A stretch of 64,000 nucleotides of DNA from Spirosoma endbachense (GCF_010233585.1 NZ_CP045997.1:9226114-9290113), one strand, 5' to 3'. Counted from the stretch's first letter, positions 52,114 to 61,499 are shown. Program-made: numbers and translations. The notes: generated from the sequence alone by a model not told the origin.

Positions 52114-53496
52114 ATGGCGAAGGAGACTACATTACGAAGACGCTCGGATATAGGTGAACGAACAATCGCCCGAATGAAAGCGGGTAAGAACGGTATCGTA
52201 GAGGCTACGTACCGTATGGACGTAGTGGAATTCCGCGTGTTTTTCACAATGCTTACTATGATTAGTCCAGATGATTTAACCTTCTGTGAATATGAACTAC
52301 GCGTTGCAGATATTATCCGATTATTCAGTTTAAGTCGAGACGGGCGCAGTTACGAAAGCATAAAAGATGCAGCGGAACGGCTTGTAAACAAAACAATGGT
52401 ACTTTATCATACAAAGGAAGATGGTAACCGGTATCGTACAGTTATTCCCTTTCTAACTAGTGCTAGTTCACAAATCGGCAATACTAAGTCTGAATCAATT
52501 CGTGTTACTTTTCATCCTGAATTAAAACCGTATTTGCTTCAACTTCGCTCGGAATACCTTGAATTTGACGTACGTAATCTTTCAGGAGTGCATAGTCAGT
52601 TTTCTATTCGCTTGTACATGATGCTACGCCATCAGATGAACTTAAAAAAGACCTCTATTCGCTATACTGTGGAGCGGCTTCGAGATGTCCTTGAAATTGG
52701 TGAAAAAGAATATCCGCTTTACGGAAATTTCAAGCAAAAAGTATTACTTAGAGCTTGTAATGATCTAAATACATTTACGAATATTCGTGTTCATGAAATG
52801 AAAGAAGAGCGTAGTAACCGTAAAGTTGCTGCCGTTATCTTTCATATGTCTATCCAAGCCTCACCCTTACTTCCAGCAGCCAAACCCACTATCTCAGTCA
52901 GTAAGAGTAGAGAGGCCAATAAGATTACTAAAGAAGAGCAAGAAGTTATAATTGGAGCTAATGATTCTGGAATTGAGCATATTGCTGATCAATTGTATGC
53001 TTCTGTTGCCCAGTTTGTTAAACGTGAAGTTGTAGTGAACTGGCTTCAAAAAACCTCGGAAGATCAAGTACGTACCGCTATAAGCTACACTTTGAAACAA
53101 ATAAGACAAGGGACAGTAATTAAAAATGTAGCGGGTTATATACAGAAAATGATCAATACGCCATTACCAGCCTCTGACAATATTAATGATACACAAATAG
53201 ATCAGGCAAGGCAGCAGGCTAAACAACAGATGCAAGCTCGCCAGCAGCAGCAGGCAATAGAAGATGCCAAATTGCAGGCTCTAACCGAAATGAAACACCA
53301 AGTAGCTTGCCAACTACTGATTGACCATCCCGAGTGGCACGAATCGGTTCGCCAACATATGCAATCAGGCATGTTTGGAAGATTTTATAACAATACGCTA
53401 TCCCTTTTCGAGAATGCTCAAAATCCAGTCATGTACGGCCCATTTTTTCAAGCCATCGAACGCCTTCAGCCATTAGTATTTAAGGATTTAGAATAA
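52114..53496 (+). CDS. Replication initiator protein, RepB/Rep_3 type (replicon 2)
   Basis: 460 aa, longer than usual. Winged-helix 1: VVEFRVFFTMLTMISPDDLT, SYESIKDAAERLVNKTMVLY, VIPFLTSASSQIGNTKSESI; winged-helix 2: GVHSQFSIRLYMMLRHQMNL, YTVERLRDVLEIGEKEYPLY, FKQKVLLRACNDLNTFTNIR. The C-terminal 200 residues are an extra Gln-rich helical region. It is not closely similar to Rep 1. It should act at the 51.4-52.0 kb iterons. parAB follows on the same strand. Confidence 0.9.
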   Translation: MAKETTLRRRSDIGERTIARMKAGKNGIVEATYRMDVVEFRVFFTMLTMISPDDLTFCEYELRVADIIRLFSLSRDGRSYESIKDAAERLVNKTMVLYHTKEDGNRYRTVIPFLTSASSQIGNTKSESIRVTFHPELKPYLLQLRSEYLEFDVRNLSGVHSQFSIRLYMMLRHQMNLKKTSIRYTVERLRDVLEIGEKEYPLYGNFKQKVLLRACNDLNTFTNIRVHEMKEERSNRKVAAVIFHMSIQASPLLPAAKPTISVSKSREANKITKEEQEVIIGANDSGIEHIADQLYASVAQFVKREVVVNWLQKTSEDQVRTAISYTLKQIRQGTVIKNVAGYIQKMINTPLPASDNINDTQIDQARQQAKQQMQARQQQQAIEDAKLQALTEMKHQVACQLLIDHPEWHESVRQHMQSGMFGRFYNNTLSLFENAQNPVMYGPFFQAIERLQPLVFKDLE

Positions 53497-53670
53497 TAGT
53501 TTCTATACGCCCCCAAAATGGCCTCCCTCCTATTCCGGCTGTTTTGATGTTGGCACTAAGGGTTATCAGTCTTTGCAAATCCGATGTAAATTCTGAGATT
53601 ATTTTAGATAATAGTCTATTTTGCAATCATTTAAATAATTGGACGTACATAGAAAGAAAAGTTTCACATT

Positions 53671-53724
53671 TTGCTTTGGATAAAAAAAGTTCTTTATACT
53701 TTTACAAAAGATAAAATTTTATCC
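53671..53724 (+). promoter_or_regulatory. parA promoter and flanking dyad
   Basis: TTG (53671) and TATACTTTTA (53695-53704) are 21 bp apart, close to the Bacteroidota -33/-7 promoter pattern. GGATAAAA (53678-53685) and TTTTATCC (53717-53724) flank the -7 box as an inverted repeat, a likely operator for the HTH-bearing ParA. Confidence 0.5.
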
Positions 53725-53732
53725 TTAAGCCC

Positions 53733-54677
53733 ATGATTAACCAGGAAAAACTAGTTCGGTTCCTGCGTTCTAAACCCGCCTTAAATCTGTCTCAGATTGA
53801 AAAGGAAGCGGGTATTCCATCCAAGACGCTACACAAAGCCCTATCCGATCAAAAAGACATCCCGGCGAAACACTTGCCTGCTTTAGACGAAGCGGTACGA
53901 AAGTATGGCTATTCAGAAGCCCTTTTTGATAAAGCCAAAGTGATTTCGATTGTGAATCACAAAGGCGGAGTGGGTAAAACGACAACGACTATCAACGTGG
54001 GTAAAGCCTTAAGTTTACTTGGAAATCGGGTGTTACTCGTTGATATGGATTCACAGGGGAATTTATCCCAGTGCTTTGGTATCCATAGCCCGGATGAACA
54101 AGTAATTGATGCCTTACTAACAGGGACAGACCTACCTATGGTTGAAATTTCCCCTAGTTTATTTCTTTCCCCTTCCGACATACGAATGGCGTATCGGGAA
54201 TCCGAATTAGCTAATTCTATTGGAGCAGACCGGCGATTAGCTTTAAAACTGGAAGATGAACGGGACAAGTTTGATTATATTCTCATTGATTGCCCGCCTA
54301 GCTTGGGAATTTGTACAACCTGCTCGCTCGTAGCATCGAATTATTGCGTAGTGCCGATTCAACCCGAGGCCAGTGCCTACCACGGCGTAGAAAGCCTGTT
54401 TAATCGAATAGCTGAGGTTCGCAAATACATTAATCCTACTTTGTCAGTGAAAGGAATTGTGTTTACGATGGTGCATAAGAATCAGAGTATTCATAAAAGC
54501 ATGATGACTCATATTCGGGATACCTACCGAAATTTTCCCATTTACGAAGCGATCATTGAGGTATCCACGGTCATTAAGCAATCCCAGGTTGCCAAGGAAG
54601 ATTTATATACGTACTCAAACAAGTCGGTCTCCTGGCAACAGTACCACCATCTTGCCACTGAAATAATGACAATCTGA
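53733..54677 (+). CDS. parA: ParA partition ATPase with N-terminal HTH
   Basis: 314 aa. Residues 5-65 form a helix-turn-helix-like DNA-binding region (LNLSQIEKEAGIPSKTLHKAL). Deviant Walker A at 75-86 (NHKGGVGKTTTT), Walker B in FDYILIDCPPSLGICTTC, and LLVDMDSQGNLSQCFG. A type Ia-like ParA that both moves plasmid copies and represses its operon. It is followed by parB after 1 bp. Confidence 0.92.
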   Translation: MINQEKLVRFLRSKPALNLSQIEKEAGIPSKTLHKALSDQKDIPAKHLPALDEAVRKYGYSEALFDKAKVISIVNHKGGVGKTTTTINVGKALSLLGNRVLLVDMDSQGNLSQCFGIHSPDEQVIDALLTGTDLPMVEISPSLFLSPSDIRMAYRESELANSIGADRRLALKLEDERDKFDYILIDCPPSLGICTTCSLVASNYCVVPIQPEASAYHGVESLFNRIAEVRKYINPTLSVKGIVFTMVHKNQSIHKSMMTHIRDTYRNFPIYEAIIEVSTVIKQSQVAKEDLYTYSNKSVSWQQYHHLATEIMTI

Positions 54678-54678
54678 T

Positions 54679-55530
54679 ATGAAAAAGGACTTCATGAGTT
54701 CGATGCGCGAGAAGACCTCTACCCTACCGACATCCCTTTTATCGACCGAGGAAAATATAAAGAGCCAGATTCAGGTCCTTGACCAGCTTCGCGATTTAAT
54801 TCCGCCCCTCGCTGAGGAGGAATATAGTCAACTTCAGCAAAATATACTCAAACACGGGGTAAAAGATCCGTTGACCGTTTGGGAAACGACATCCACAGTA
54901 GTAAACTTTGATGAGGAAAATCGGCCGGTTTACATCCTTATTGACGGGCACAATCGGTACCGAATCAGTCAGGAGCATAAATTGGATTACCGGATTAACC
55001 TGCTTCGATTTACCAGCTTAGACGAGGCCAAGGATTACATGATCGATTTTCAGTTAGGAAGACGCAATCTTTCAACTGAGCAAATCGCTTACCTAAGGGG
55101 TTTACGGTATCTACAACAAAAGACTGTTCGGGGTGGAAATAAAGTATCAACTACTCCTATAGTTGATGTTTCTATTGCGCTTGGGGAAGAGTATGGTGTT
55201 AGTAGTCGTACCATTAAGCGGGATGGGGATTTTGCCGCAGGTTTAAACAAGCTAAACCCTGAGCAAAAACAGGAGATTCTATCGGGAAAGAAAAAGATCG
55301 CTCGATCAGCTATTGAAGCGATAGCCAAATCTAATTCAGTTGAATCCAATGCAATAGTAGACGATGCGAACTTATCAGTTAAAACAAGTCAAAAAACAGT
55401 AGGGGAGGACCGCATAAAAAAACTTGAAACTGCGATTCGAGAATTAGCTGCTGGAACACTTTCTCGTAAATCTTGCGAACGTATCCTACAGAAAACCAAT
55501 GAATTACTTGCCATTTTACAAGCAAAGTGA
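54679..55530 (+). CDS. parB: ParB/Spo0J-like partition protein
   Basis: 283 aa. The N-terminal ParB domain has ILIDGHNRYRISQEHKLDYR, a variant of the nucleotide-binding box, then an HTH region (RRNLSTEQIAYLRGLRYLQQ, EEYGVSSRTIKRDGDFAAGL). The C-terminus is coiled-coil-like (IKKLETAIRELAAGTLSRKS). It should bind a centromere site; two large palindromes overlap and follow its stop. It is translationally coupled to parA. Confidence 0.9.
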   Translation: MKKDFMSSMREKTSTLPTSLLSTEENIKSQIQVLDQLRDLIPPLAEEEYSQLQQNILKHGVKDPLTVWETTSTVVNFDEENRPVYILIDGHNRYRISQEHKLDYRINLLRFTSLDEAKDYMIDFQLGRRNLSTEQIAYLRGLRYLQQKTVRGGNKVSTTPIVDVSIALGEEYGVSSRTIKRDGDFAAGLNKLNPEQKQEILSGKKKIARSAIEAIAKSNSVESNAIVDDANLSVKTSQKTVGEDRIKKLETAIRELAAGTLSRKSCERILQKTNELLAILQAK

Positions 55531-55555
55531 CAAGCTGTCACTTTGCTTGTAAAAT
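55513..55555. promoter_or_regulatory. Candidate parS palindrome 1
   Basis: 20-bp perfect arms around AGC. The centre reads AAAGTGACA-AGC-TGTCACTTT. It overlaps the last codons and stop of parB. Could be a parS centromere or a transcription terminator. Confidence 0.6.
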
Positions 55556-55601
55556 CAGATAATATAACTAATTTTATAGTTGACACACATTGAAAGAAAA
55601 A

Positions 55602-55646
55602 GCAAAATAGCCCAAAGTGACAGCTTGTCACTTTGGGCTATTTTGC
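55602..55646. promoter_or_regulatory. Candidate parS palindrome 2
   Basis: 21-bp perfect arms around GCT. The centre reads AAAGTGACA-GCT-TGTCACTTT, the exact reverse complement of the core of palindrome 1, 90 bp away centre to centre, while the outer arms differ. Confidence 0.6.
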
Positions 55647-55714
55647 ATAAGGATCAATTCAAAAACGAATAGGGGAGTAAGATGTTGTGAAGCCTTCACG
55701 CAAACTCAAAATGA

Positions 55715-57112
55715 TCAATTCCCTAGACCAGAAGTTGTTAGAATTTCCTGTTGTAGATCCTGGTTGAAGTCTTTTGAAGTCGATTTGTTAATACAAATTC
55801 GTTTGTTAAGCCCACTTAGCTCTAATAAGCTTTTGGTGAAATAGGAGAGAGGTAAATTAGCTTCGGGAAGACTGAGCACTAGTTGATCTGTGGTTTGGTC
55901 AATAGAAATTAACAAATCAGTTAACTCGGTTGCATTGGCGTTAAGTGATATGGACGATTGGCCCAAAATCATTTCATTATAGGCTTTAATACGATTAAGT
56001 AAATCTTCTCGGAAGGCTCTATAGGTTTCATGAGTAGGTAATGCCAAGCCAATCTTATATTTTCCCACAGATACAGAACGAATCGGGAATTTAGTGGCCA
56101 ATAATTGTTGAATGAATTGCAGATCATACGCAAAGCCTTTTACATCATTATCAAACGCTAGGTTAATTTTCCAGGTGTATACTTTAGCGCTTGTGTCGAT
56201 ATACTTGGTTATGGTGTTGACCTGCTCGGATGTAAGATGGCCACCTGTTGAAAAATACACCGAGTTAAATTTAGTATCTCCGCGTAGATTCCGTAACTGC
56301 TTATGTGAAAGAGCATCAATGGCGCTTTCCAGAATAAAAAATTGCTCCGCTTTCGGGGGCAGATTCGATACAAAGACGCTAGATGTCTTATCGCTACCCG
56401 GTGCGTGCAGTTTCACATTATCATTACGAATCTCTAAACCAGTCACTTCCGTTGATACGCCATCGTAATACGGAAAGGCAACATTTGAAAACAGAATGTA
56501 CTTGTGCTGAGGATTGTCTTTTATGGTCGTAAAGTCTACTATTTGATGTTTTTGTGGATCAAAATACGTGATTTGGGTAGCGATTTTATCAATAAACTCA
56601 GGGCTATTAATAGTTTTTAAACTGATATGACGAGTTTTTAAATAGTTGTCTTTTTCCAGTGGCCTAAGTTCAAATAAGTCTAAGGAAAAGACTGACTTAG
56701 GCTTCCTCTCAACTAGCTGGTCGGTCGCTTGTCTGTTTAGATTAACTTGACTTGGGTCAACGCGTAAATAATCGTAAAGAACACTTACAATATTTCTAAA
56801 TTCATCCTCACCGGATTTGTTAAAGCTAGAAAAGACAGTTGATAATCTATTGCGAATGAAATTAATAATCGTCCCAGAATCGGCGAAGTTGCCAAGACGC
56901 TGATAGACCTGTTGACTGGCATCCTGTGCATTCTTGATGAGGATTACATCGTTGTAGACAACATGTTCCAGAACAGGACGTGTCTTGCCTTTATGCAGCT
57001 TCGGTAAGTAGCCATAGTGAATGGCCAGTTCGACGATAGACACGTTTGACCGCAGTTCCTGAACGGGAATCAGATTCGGGAATCGTTTCTTTAGCTCGTC
57101 AAATTTTGTCAT
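55715..57112 (-). CDS. Toprim-domain, primase-like plasmid protein
   Basis: 465 aa. The N-terminal region (IVELAIHYGYLPKLHKGKTR, GNFADSGTIINFIRNRL) resembles the CHC2-type primase start but lacks the zinc cysteines. The C-terminal half has toprim motifs: FILESAIDALSHKQLRN (the Glu) and KINLAFDNDVKGFAYDLQF (DxD-like). Proteins of this layout accompany Bacteroidota plasmids and are thought to act as primases or relaxase accessories. Convergent with parAB. Confidence 0.75.
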   Translation of the reverse strand: MTKFDELKKRFPNLIPVQELRSNVSIVELAIHYGYLPKLHKGKTRPVLEHVVYNDVILIKNAQDASQQVYQRLGNFADSGTIINFIRNRLSTVFSSFNKSGEDEFRNIVSVLYDYLRVDPSQVNLNRQATDQLVERKPKSVFSLDLFELRPLEKDNYLKTRHISLKTINSPEFIDKIATQITYFDPQKHQIVDFTTIKDNPQHKYILFSNVAFPYYDGVSTEVTGLEIRNDNVKLHAPGSDKTSSVFVSNLPPKAEQFFILESAIDALSHKQLRNLRGDTKFNSVYFSTGGHLTSEQVNTITKYIDTSAKVYTWKINLAFDNDVKGFAYDLQFIQQLLATKFPIRSVSVGKYKIGLALPTHETYRAFREDLLNRIKAYNEMILGQSSISLNANATELTDLLISIDQTTDQLVLSLPEANLPLSYFTKSLLELSGLNKRICINKSTSKDFNQDLQQEILTTSGLGN

Positions 57113-57240
57113 TTCTAAGAATTACTTTCCAAAGTAATATTACAGTAAATCAGGTAGAAAAGCCCCTTCCTTGCAAATGAATGCTTCAAACCTTTGTTGA
57201 TCAAGTATCTTTCCGCATTCATATTTATTAATGAATCCGT

Positions 57241-57993
57241 ATGAATACTAGCCTTACCCTGCCTCAATTGGTTGAGCAGTTTAGTAAAGTAACAGCTACT
57301 AAAGCCAACGACGTATCAGGGATTCTACAGACTTATCATTCAATTGGTATTGAAGGGGGAACATTAACACTACTCGAAATTCAGAATTTACTTCAAAAAG
57401 GAATCAGACTTACCGACAAGTCACTAGCTGATCAGTTGGGGATTGTCGATCATCATAATGCCCTTCAGCAAGTATTAACTATAGCGAATGAGCACATTCC
57501 TTTAAACCGCACCATTATTCAGGGTGTAGCCTCCACGCTGATGTGCCATACGGGCGGTCCTATTTACTCTTTATTGAGTCAGTATGACACCAGCCAAGGA
57601 GAACTTCGGATTGATGATAAAACGGTGGGAAGGCGGATACTAGTTGATTTTCATAAACTGCCTAGGGCATTGGATAATCTATTGAAGGAAGTTAATACAA
57701 CCATTACACAGTTGAGAACACCCCGACAGATATACGATCTATCATTTACAGCTCACTTTCAACTCTTAACGCTTCATCCCTTTGGGGCGGGCAACGGTAT
57801 GGTGGCTCGGTTACTTATGAATTACATTCAGCAGTTTCATCAACTACCACTAAGTTTAGTTCATGTTGATAGCCGAATCCCTTATCTAAATTCGTTAGAT
57901 GCCAGTTGGCGACAGAAATCACCAACTCCCATTGTGAGTTTTATGCATAGCCAACTAGTGAGACTTATACAGGAATGTATTGAACAGCATTAG
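57241..57993 (+). CDS. Fic-family protein with altered active site
   Basis: 250 aa. The Fic motif, normally HPFx(D/E)GNGRxxR, reads HPFGAGNGMVAR (residues 180-191): the acidic residue is Ala and the first Arg is Met. Upstream, SIGIEG (34-39) fits the [S/T]xxxE[G/N] inhibitory motif of class II Fic proteins. The His is present, but loss of the Mg- and phosphate-binding residues suggests weak, changed or no AMP-transfer activity. A broken small gene follows after 3 bp and may have been its partner. Confidence 0.8.
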   Translation: MNTSLTLPQLVEQFSKVTATKANDVSGILQTYHSIGIEGGTLTLLEIQNLLQKGIRLTDKSLADQLGIVDHHNALQQVLTIANEHIPLNRTIIQGVASTLMCHTGGPIYSLLSQYDTSQGELRIDDKTVGRRILVDFHKLPRALDNLLKEVNTTITQLRTPRQIYDLSFTAHFQLLTLHPFGAGNGMVARLLMNYIQQFHQLPLSLVHVDSRIPYLNSLDASWRQKSPTPIVSFMHSQLVRLIQECIEQH

Positions 57994-57996
57994 GTT

Positions 57997-58482
57997 ATGC
58001 CATTTGGAACCGCTGAAGAACAAATCATTCACGCTGCTAAAAACTATAGAACCGTCCTACACAAAGGCAACCATCCGGTCAGTCAAGTTACGGATGATTT
58101 AATTTTAAGCCAACCCGCAACGATCTACTTAAAAAAAGCTTGGGCACCGGCAACTTACCGCTGAAGATTCGAAGTATGTCATCAATGTGCTTATGAAATG
58201 CAGATTACGTACGTGGTTTACCTGATTGATAGCATTGGCGACGAGTTCTTTATTACCCAGGAAGATGAACAAATTCGGGTTAATGTCCTTACTGATCAGA
58301 AGCCACTAGTCGTTAAAAACCTGTTTCAAATAAGTGCGTAACTGGGCATACTTCGACAGAAATACGCGTCCAATTGTCGGCTCTTTGCCCTCGAATATAG
58401 TGAATTCCAGGAGCGGAAAGACCAATTAAGCCAGTATCTAAAAGGATTGGAAAGGGGTAAAAATAACAGGATTTACTGTTGA
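57997..58482 (+). pseudogene. Gene downstream of fic with two in-frame stops
   Basis: From ATG 57997 the frame reads MPFGTAEEQIIHAAKNYRTV ... KKAWAPATYR, TGA (58162), RFEVCHQCAYEMQITYVVYL IDSIGDEFFITQEDEQIRVN ... LFQISA, TAA (58339), LGILRQKYASNCRLFALEYS EFQERKDQLSQYLKGLERGK and ends at 58482. All three parts share one frame and look coding, so the gene has 162 codons with two nonsense codons. A CxxC is visible. Function unknown. Confidence 0.5.
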
Positions 58483-58496
58483 TTCACCAGTTCAAG

Positions 58497-58530
58497 GAAA
58501 AGAAAAAGGGCCGGTTAAGGTCCTTTTTTG
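58497..58530. terminator. Terminator between convergent genes
   Basis: AAAAAGGGCC ... GGTCCTTTTTT around GGTTAA: imperfect stem with A and T tracts on each side, suited to bidirectional termination between the fic unit and the RES gene. Confidence 0.65.
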
Positions 58531-58601
58531 CTTGAAATCAATGGGACGTTTAACTGAACGGTGATTGGGTAGGAGGGAAACAAGAGAACGAGCAAGCAAC
58601 G

Positions 58602-59072
58602 CTAAGTTGGCAAGCGCCAAAGCCGTCGGTCAACAGGCTGAATTTCTTGGCCCACAATTTGAATCTTTTCAAATAAACGGTGTGCCGGGTGCAAAAGCAC
58701 ATTATAAGATAGGGGTACTAACACAGAGGGTACAGCAACCCCTAACTGGTCGGGTACTGCTAACCAGTCTTTCAACCAAGTTTGGGTTCGCTCGTAGGTT
58801 TCGTCTTGCCAATAATCAGGTAATTCATCCCGCTTATAATAACGGATGTCATCGGGCACTTCTAAAGAAAACACCCAATAAGTAGGTAAGTCCTCATAGC
58901 GAACTGCTGGCGCGTGGGCTAACGTTTCGACTAAGCCCAACTCAGGTGTTGATGTAGCGTACAACACACCGACACCTTTGGGATTCCAGCGGCCACCGAA
59001 TAACCGACTCCCCACCGCCGATAGGGGTTCCTGCCGATATTTGTCCCGGATGATGCGATAAAGAAGGCTCAT
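58602..59072 (-). CDS. RES-domain toxin
   Basis: 156 aa. The RES family start is clear: MSLLYRIIRDKYRQEPLSAV GSRLFGGRWNPKGVGVLYAT STPELGLVETLAH, with the R, E and S residues that name the family (GGRWNPKG, LVETLAH). RES toxins degrade NAD+. The antitoxin gene lies directly upstream with a 10-bp gap. Length and motifs are normal, so the toxin is likely functional. Confidence 0.9.
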   Translation of the reverse strand: MSLLYRIIRDKYRQEPLSAVGSRLFGGRWNPKGVGVLYATSTPELGLVETLAHAPAVRYEDLPTYWVFSLEVPDDIRYYKRDELPDYWQDETYERTQTWLKDWLAVPDQLGVAVPSVLVPLSYNVLLHPAHRLFEKIQIVGQEIQPVDRRLWRLPT

Positions 59073-59082
59073 AAGGGCTTAA

Positions 59083-59496
59083 TCAGGCTGGCAAACCATA
59101 ATCTAAGCGACCCAACACATCATCGGCTAAACCAAAGCCAGTCACCGTGTCGAGTAATTGAAGAGGGGCTTGGCTGGCCAATTCCCGAATGGGTGTTCGT
59201 AGCCATTGCAAAACAGTTACTTTGCGTCCCTCAAATGTATGCAGGGCATGTATTAATAGATTCTTCAGTAAAAGCAGGCGCTCGGAGGCATCTACGCTAA
59301 AGCGTTGCTCATCCTTAAGCCGGTGTAAATTACGGGGTGTCATATTAAGGGCATACGCCATTTCCCGATCGGTTAATCCGACTAGGGCAGCCACCTCATC
59401 AACTTGAGAACGCAGGACTCCCTGGCGGGAAGAATTAATCACCCCAAAGGGCGAAGAACGACTAGAGCTTGCAGCTTGGTGAACTGGAGTTGCCAT
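59083..59496 (-). CDS. Xre/MbcA/ParS-type antitoxin (DUF2384)
   Basis: 137 aa. The N-terminal Xre-like HTH (EVAALVGLTDREMAYALNMT PRNLHRLKDEQRFSVDASER) is followed by the DUF2384 toxin-binding part with GRKVTVLQWLRTPIRELASQ APLQLLDTVTGFGLADDVLG RLDYG. It neutralises the RES toxin downstream and probably represses the operon. Confidence 0.9.
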   Translation of the reverse strand: MATPVHQAASSSRSSPFGVINSSRQGVLRSQVDEVAALVGLTDREMAYALNMTPRNLHRLKDEQRFSVDASERLLLLKNLLIHALHTFEGRKVTVLQWLRTPIRELASQAPLQLLDTVTGFGLADDVLGRLDYGLPA

Positions 59497-59850
59497 GCGA
59501 AAGATGAATTAAGTCACAAACGTAAGTGAAACAAGTCATCATAACAAGTAGTTTCCTTACCTATTGCCTGAGGTCATGCTTATGCCGTTAATAGGAACTT
59601 TCCAGATTTAATGTCAATCATCAATTTAGCTAGCTTATAAGGCTACAGGATTTTTTCTGACTTATTCCGAATCGGACGTTTTTCTGAACGGACTTGATCG
59701 CTAATTACGACAAGTTCAGTTAATGATGATAAATACCCTTTTTTTGGACGAAAACGGTCAGTTGAATAGGAGGAGAATCTGCCTGGCGGACTAACTGAAT
59801 CGTCGACGGCCTCGATCAGGCTGCTGTAGGCTGGGGCCAATCGGTTCATA
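59497..59850. other. Intergenic / decayed region
   Basis: About 350 bp upstream of the RES-Xre operon. It should contain that promoter. No intact gene was seen; leftward frames at 59643-60080 have shadow-like composition. Confidence 0.35.
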
Positions 59851-60143
59851 CAGCTGCGGCTGGCGTTGCTCGACCTTGCCGAGGGGAATTCCAGCCGCGC
59901 AAAGGGTGAAGCCACGGGCATAATGGCCGTGGAAATTGCGATGGTTGAACTGGCCGAGAAACTGAGTATGAACTCCGTAGTCTTTCGCATTAAAAACGAC
60001 ACCCAAGTCGATCCCGAAAACTGATCGATTACCTGCAAACCGAGGCCAAGCAATTTAGCTGGAACCGTCTGATGGTTCATACCAAAAACAACGACTTTAG
60101 CTATTATTCAATAAGCCGGGTGTACAAACTAGATGCAGACTAG
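59851..60143 (+). pseudogene. Decayed gene fragment
   Basis: LRLALLDLAEGNSSRAKGEA TGIMAVEIAMVELAEKLSMN SVVFRIKNDTQVDPE, then a one-base shift near 60021, then LIDYLQTEAKQFSWNRLMVH TKNNDFSYYSISRVYKLDAD and TAG at 60143. It reads as the C-terminal part of one protein with an indel. The family is not recognised. Confidence 0.45.
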
Positions 60144-60313
60144 AATCTTTGGCGATTTCGGTATAGTTCAATACGTCGGTAATGGGGGCTGATCCTCCTT
60201 TTTTGCTGCTTCGGCTGATTTGATGGCATCGGTTATGAGACCATCTTTAATGTTGCCTGTCGAAGGACCACCGCAATTCAGTCGAAGACACGGAGGTGTC
60301 GACTTCATAGTAG

Positions 60314-61172
60314 ATGAAAGAACGATCACCCAGTTTTTGTTCAGTAAGCTTGCGGCTGGATTTCGGGGTTGGGGTACTTGGGCCCGGAATGCCTAGAGCG
60401 CAGGCTGGGAAGCAGGAATATGCCCTACTGGACCACCATAATCAGGTAACGCCAAGAGCGATTCGGATAGAGCAAATCAGACAGGCGGCCAATCGCTACC
60501 GCGATGAGCTTTGGACTGATCATAAAGAAACGGGTGTGGGCGTACTCTACGACTGGCACAATGAAGCCGTCTGGGCTGCCATGAACGAATCGAGCCATGA
60601 GGAGTTTAAAAACCTTTCCATGCACATCATCGGTCGCTCACCAACGCCAACTTGCCATTTGAGTACGTGACAACCAGTGACCTGTCGAAAATACTGGGTG
60701 CTCGCTATACGGTCGTGTACGTGCCCACGCAAATCAGCCTCAGTACTGAATTGCTGACGATGTTGATCGCCTGTGTTAAGCAGGGTGGGCGGTTGGTACT
60801 GGATGTGCCCGCTGGGTATTGTGTTGCGTTTACGGCCCAGCTGCACATCAGTACAAAAACGCCAATTAAGCAACTAACCAGCGTCACGATCCGGGAGTAT
60901 TAGGGATCAGGCGCGAACCGAACCTACCAGCTCGATCCCATATCAGTGTTGGTATGATTGCCAGTCTGCAACCTACCCATGCCTGATAGTACATCGTTTT
61001 ACCACTGGCCAACCCTCGGTTCCCGAACACAGGCTTGGCAAGGGAACCACGGTTATGCTGGGGTACGAAGCTCCTCAATTGTGCTTCAAACCAGGTCTGG
61101 GCCGAAAAACAACTGATCAACGTCGGGGCAAACAAACCATATGGAACACTGGAACAATACCTTGCGTCAATG
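60314..61172 (+). pseudogene. GH42-type beta-galactosidase remnant
   Basis: RQAANRYRDELWTDHKETGV GVLYDWHNEAVWAAMNESSH EEFKNL, then a frame change near 60645, then NLPFEYVTTSDLSKILGARY TVVYVPTQISLSTELLTMLI ACVKQGGRLVLDVPAGY. The VGVLYDWxN and YVPxQxxLS...VKQGGRLVLD patterns are those of the trimerisation domain of GH42-like beta-galactosidases. Further decayed pieces (TTVMLGYEAPQLCFKPG-like, about 61050-61110) extend to about 61172. The catalytic barrel is absent. Confidence 0.6.
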
Positions 61173-61499
61173 ACTAAGCCGTTATGTGTGGAAGGCCTTA
61201 TCCTATTCTAAAACGGATATGTTTCATCAATTCACGACCAAGTTATTCATCTGGCATTACACTATAGAACACATCAACACCTTTTAAATTACTATCCGAA
61301 AATCTTTAATTTGATAACTTATAATTTATAAAAAATCATTTTTATGGGAAAATAATCATAAATAAAACGGGAAAAACAATATCCTAGTCTGTTTGGCCTG
61401 TAAAGATAGAACATTGGTCATTCACTTATTGAGTCGACTAGGGTTCACTCTGAATTTCACGTTTATTCTTAAAAAATACTAAACCTTTTCACAATTCGT
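61173..61499. other. Intergenic promoter region
   Basis: 327 bp, strongly AT-rich from 61280 on, upstream of the secreted beta-helix gene. No repeat or gene was supported. Confidence 0.4.

Noticed and set aside
59643..60080. Leftward 145-aa frame as a gene
   Set aside because: It is antisense to the coding-like pseudogene fragment at 59851-60143 and has biased composition.
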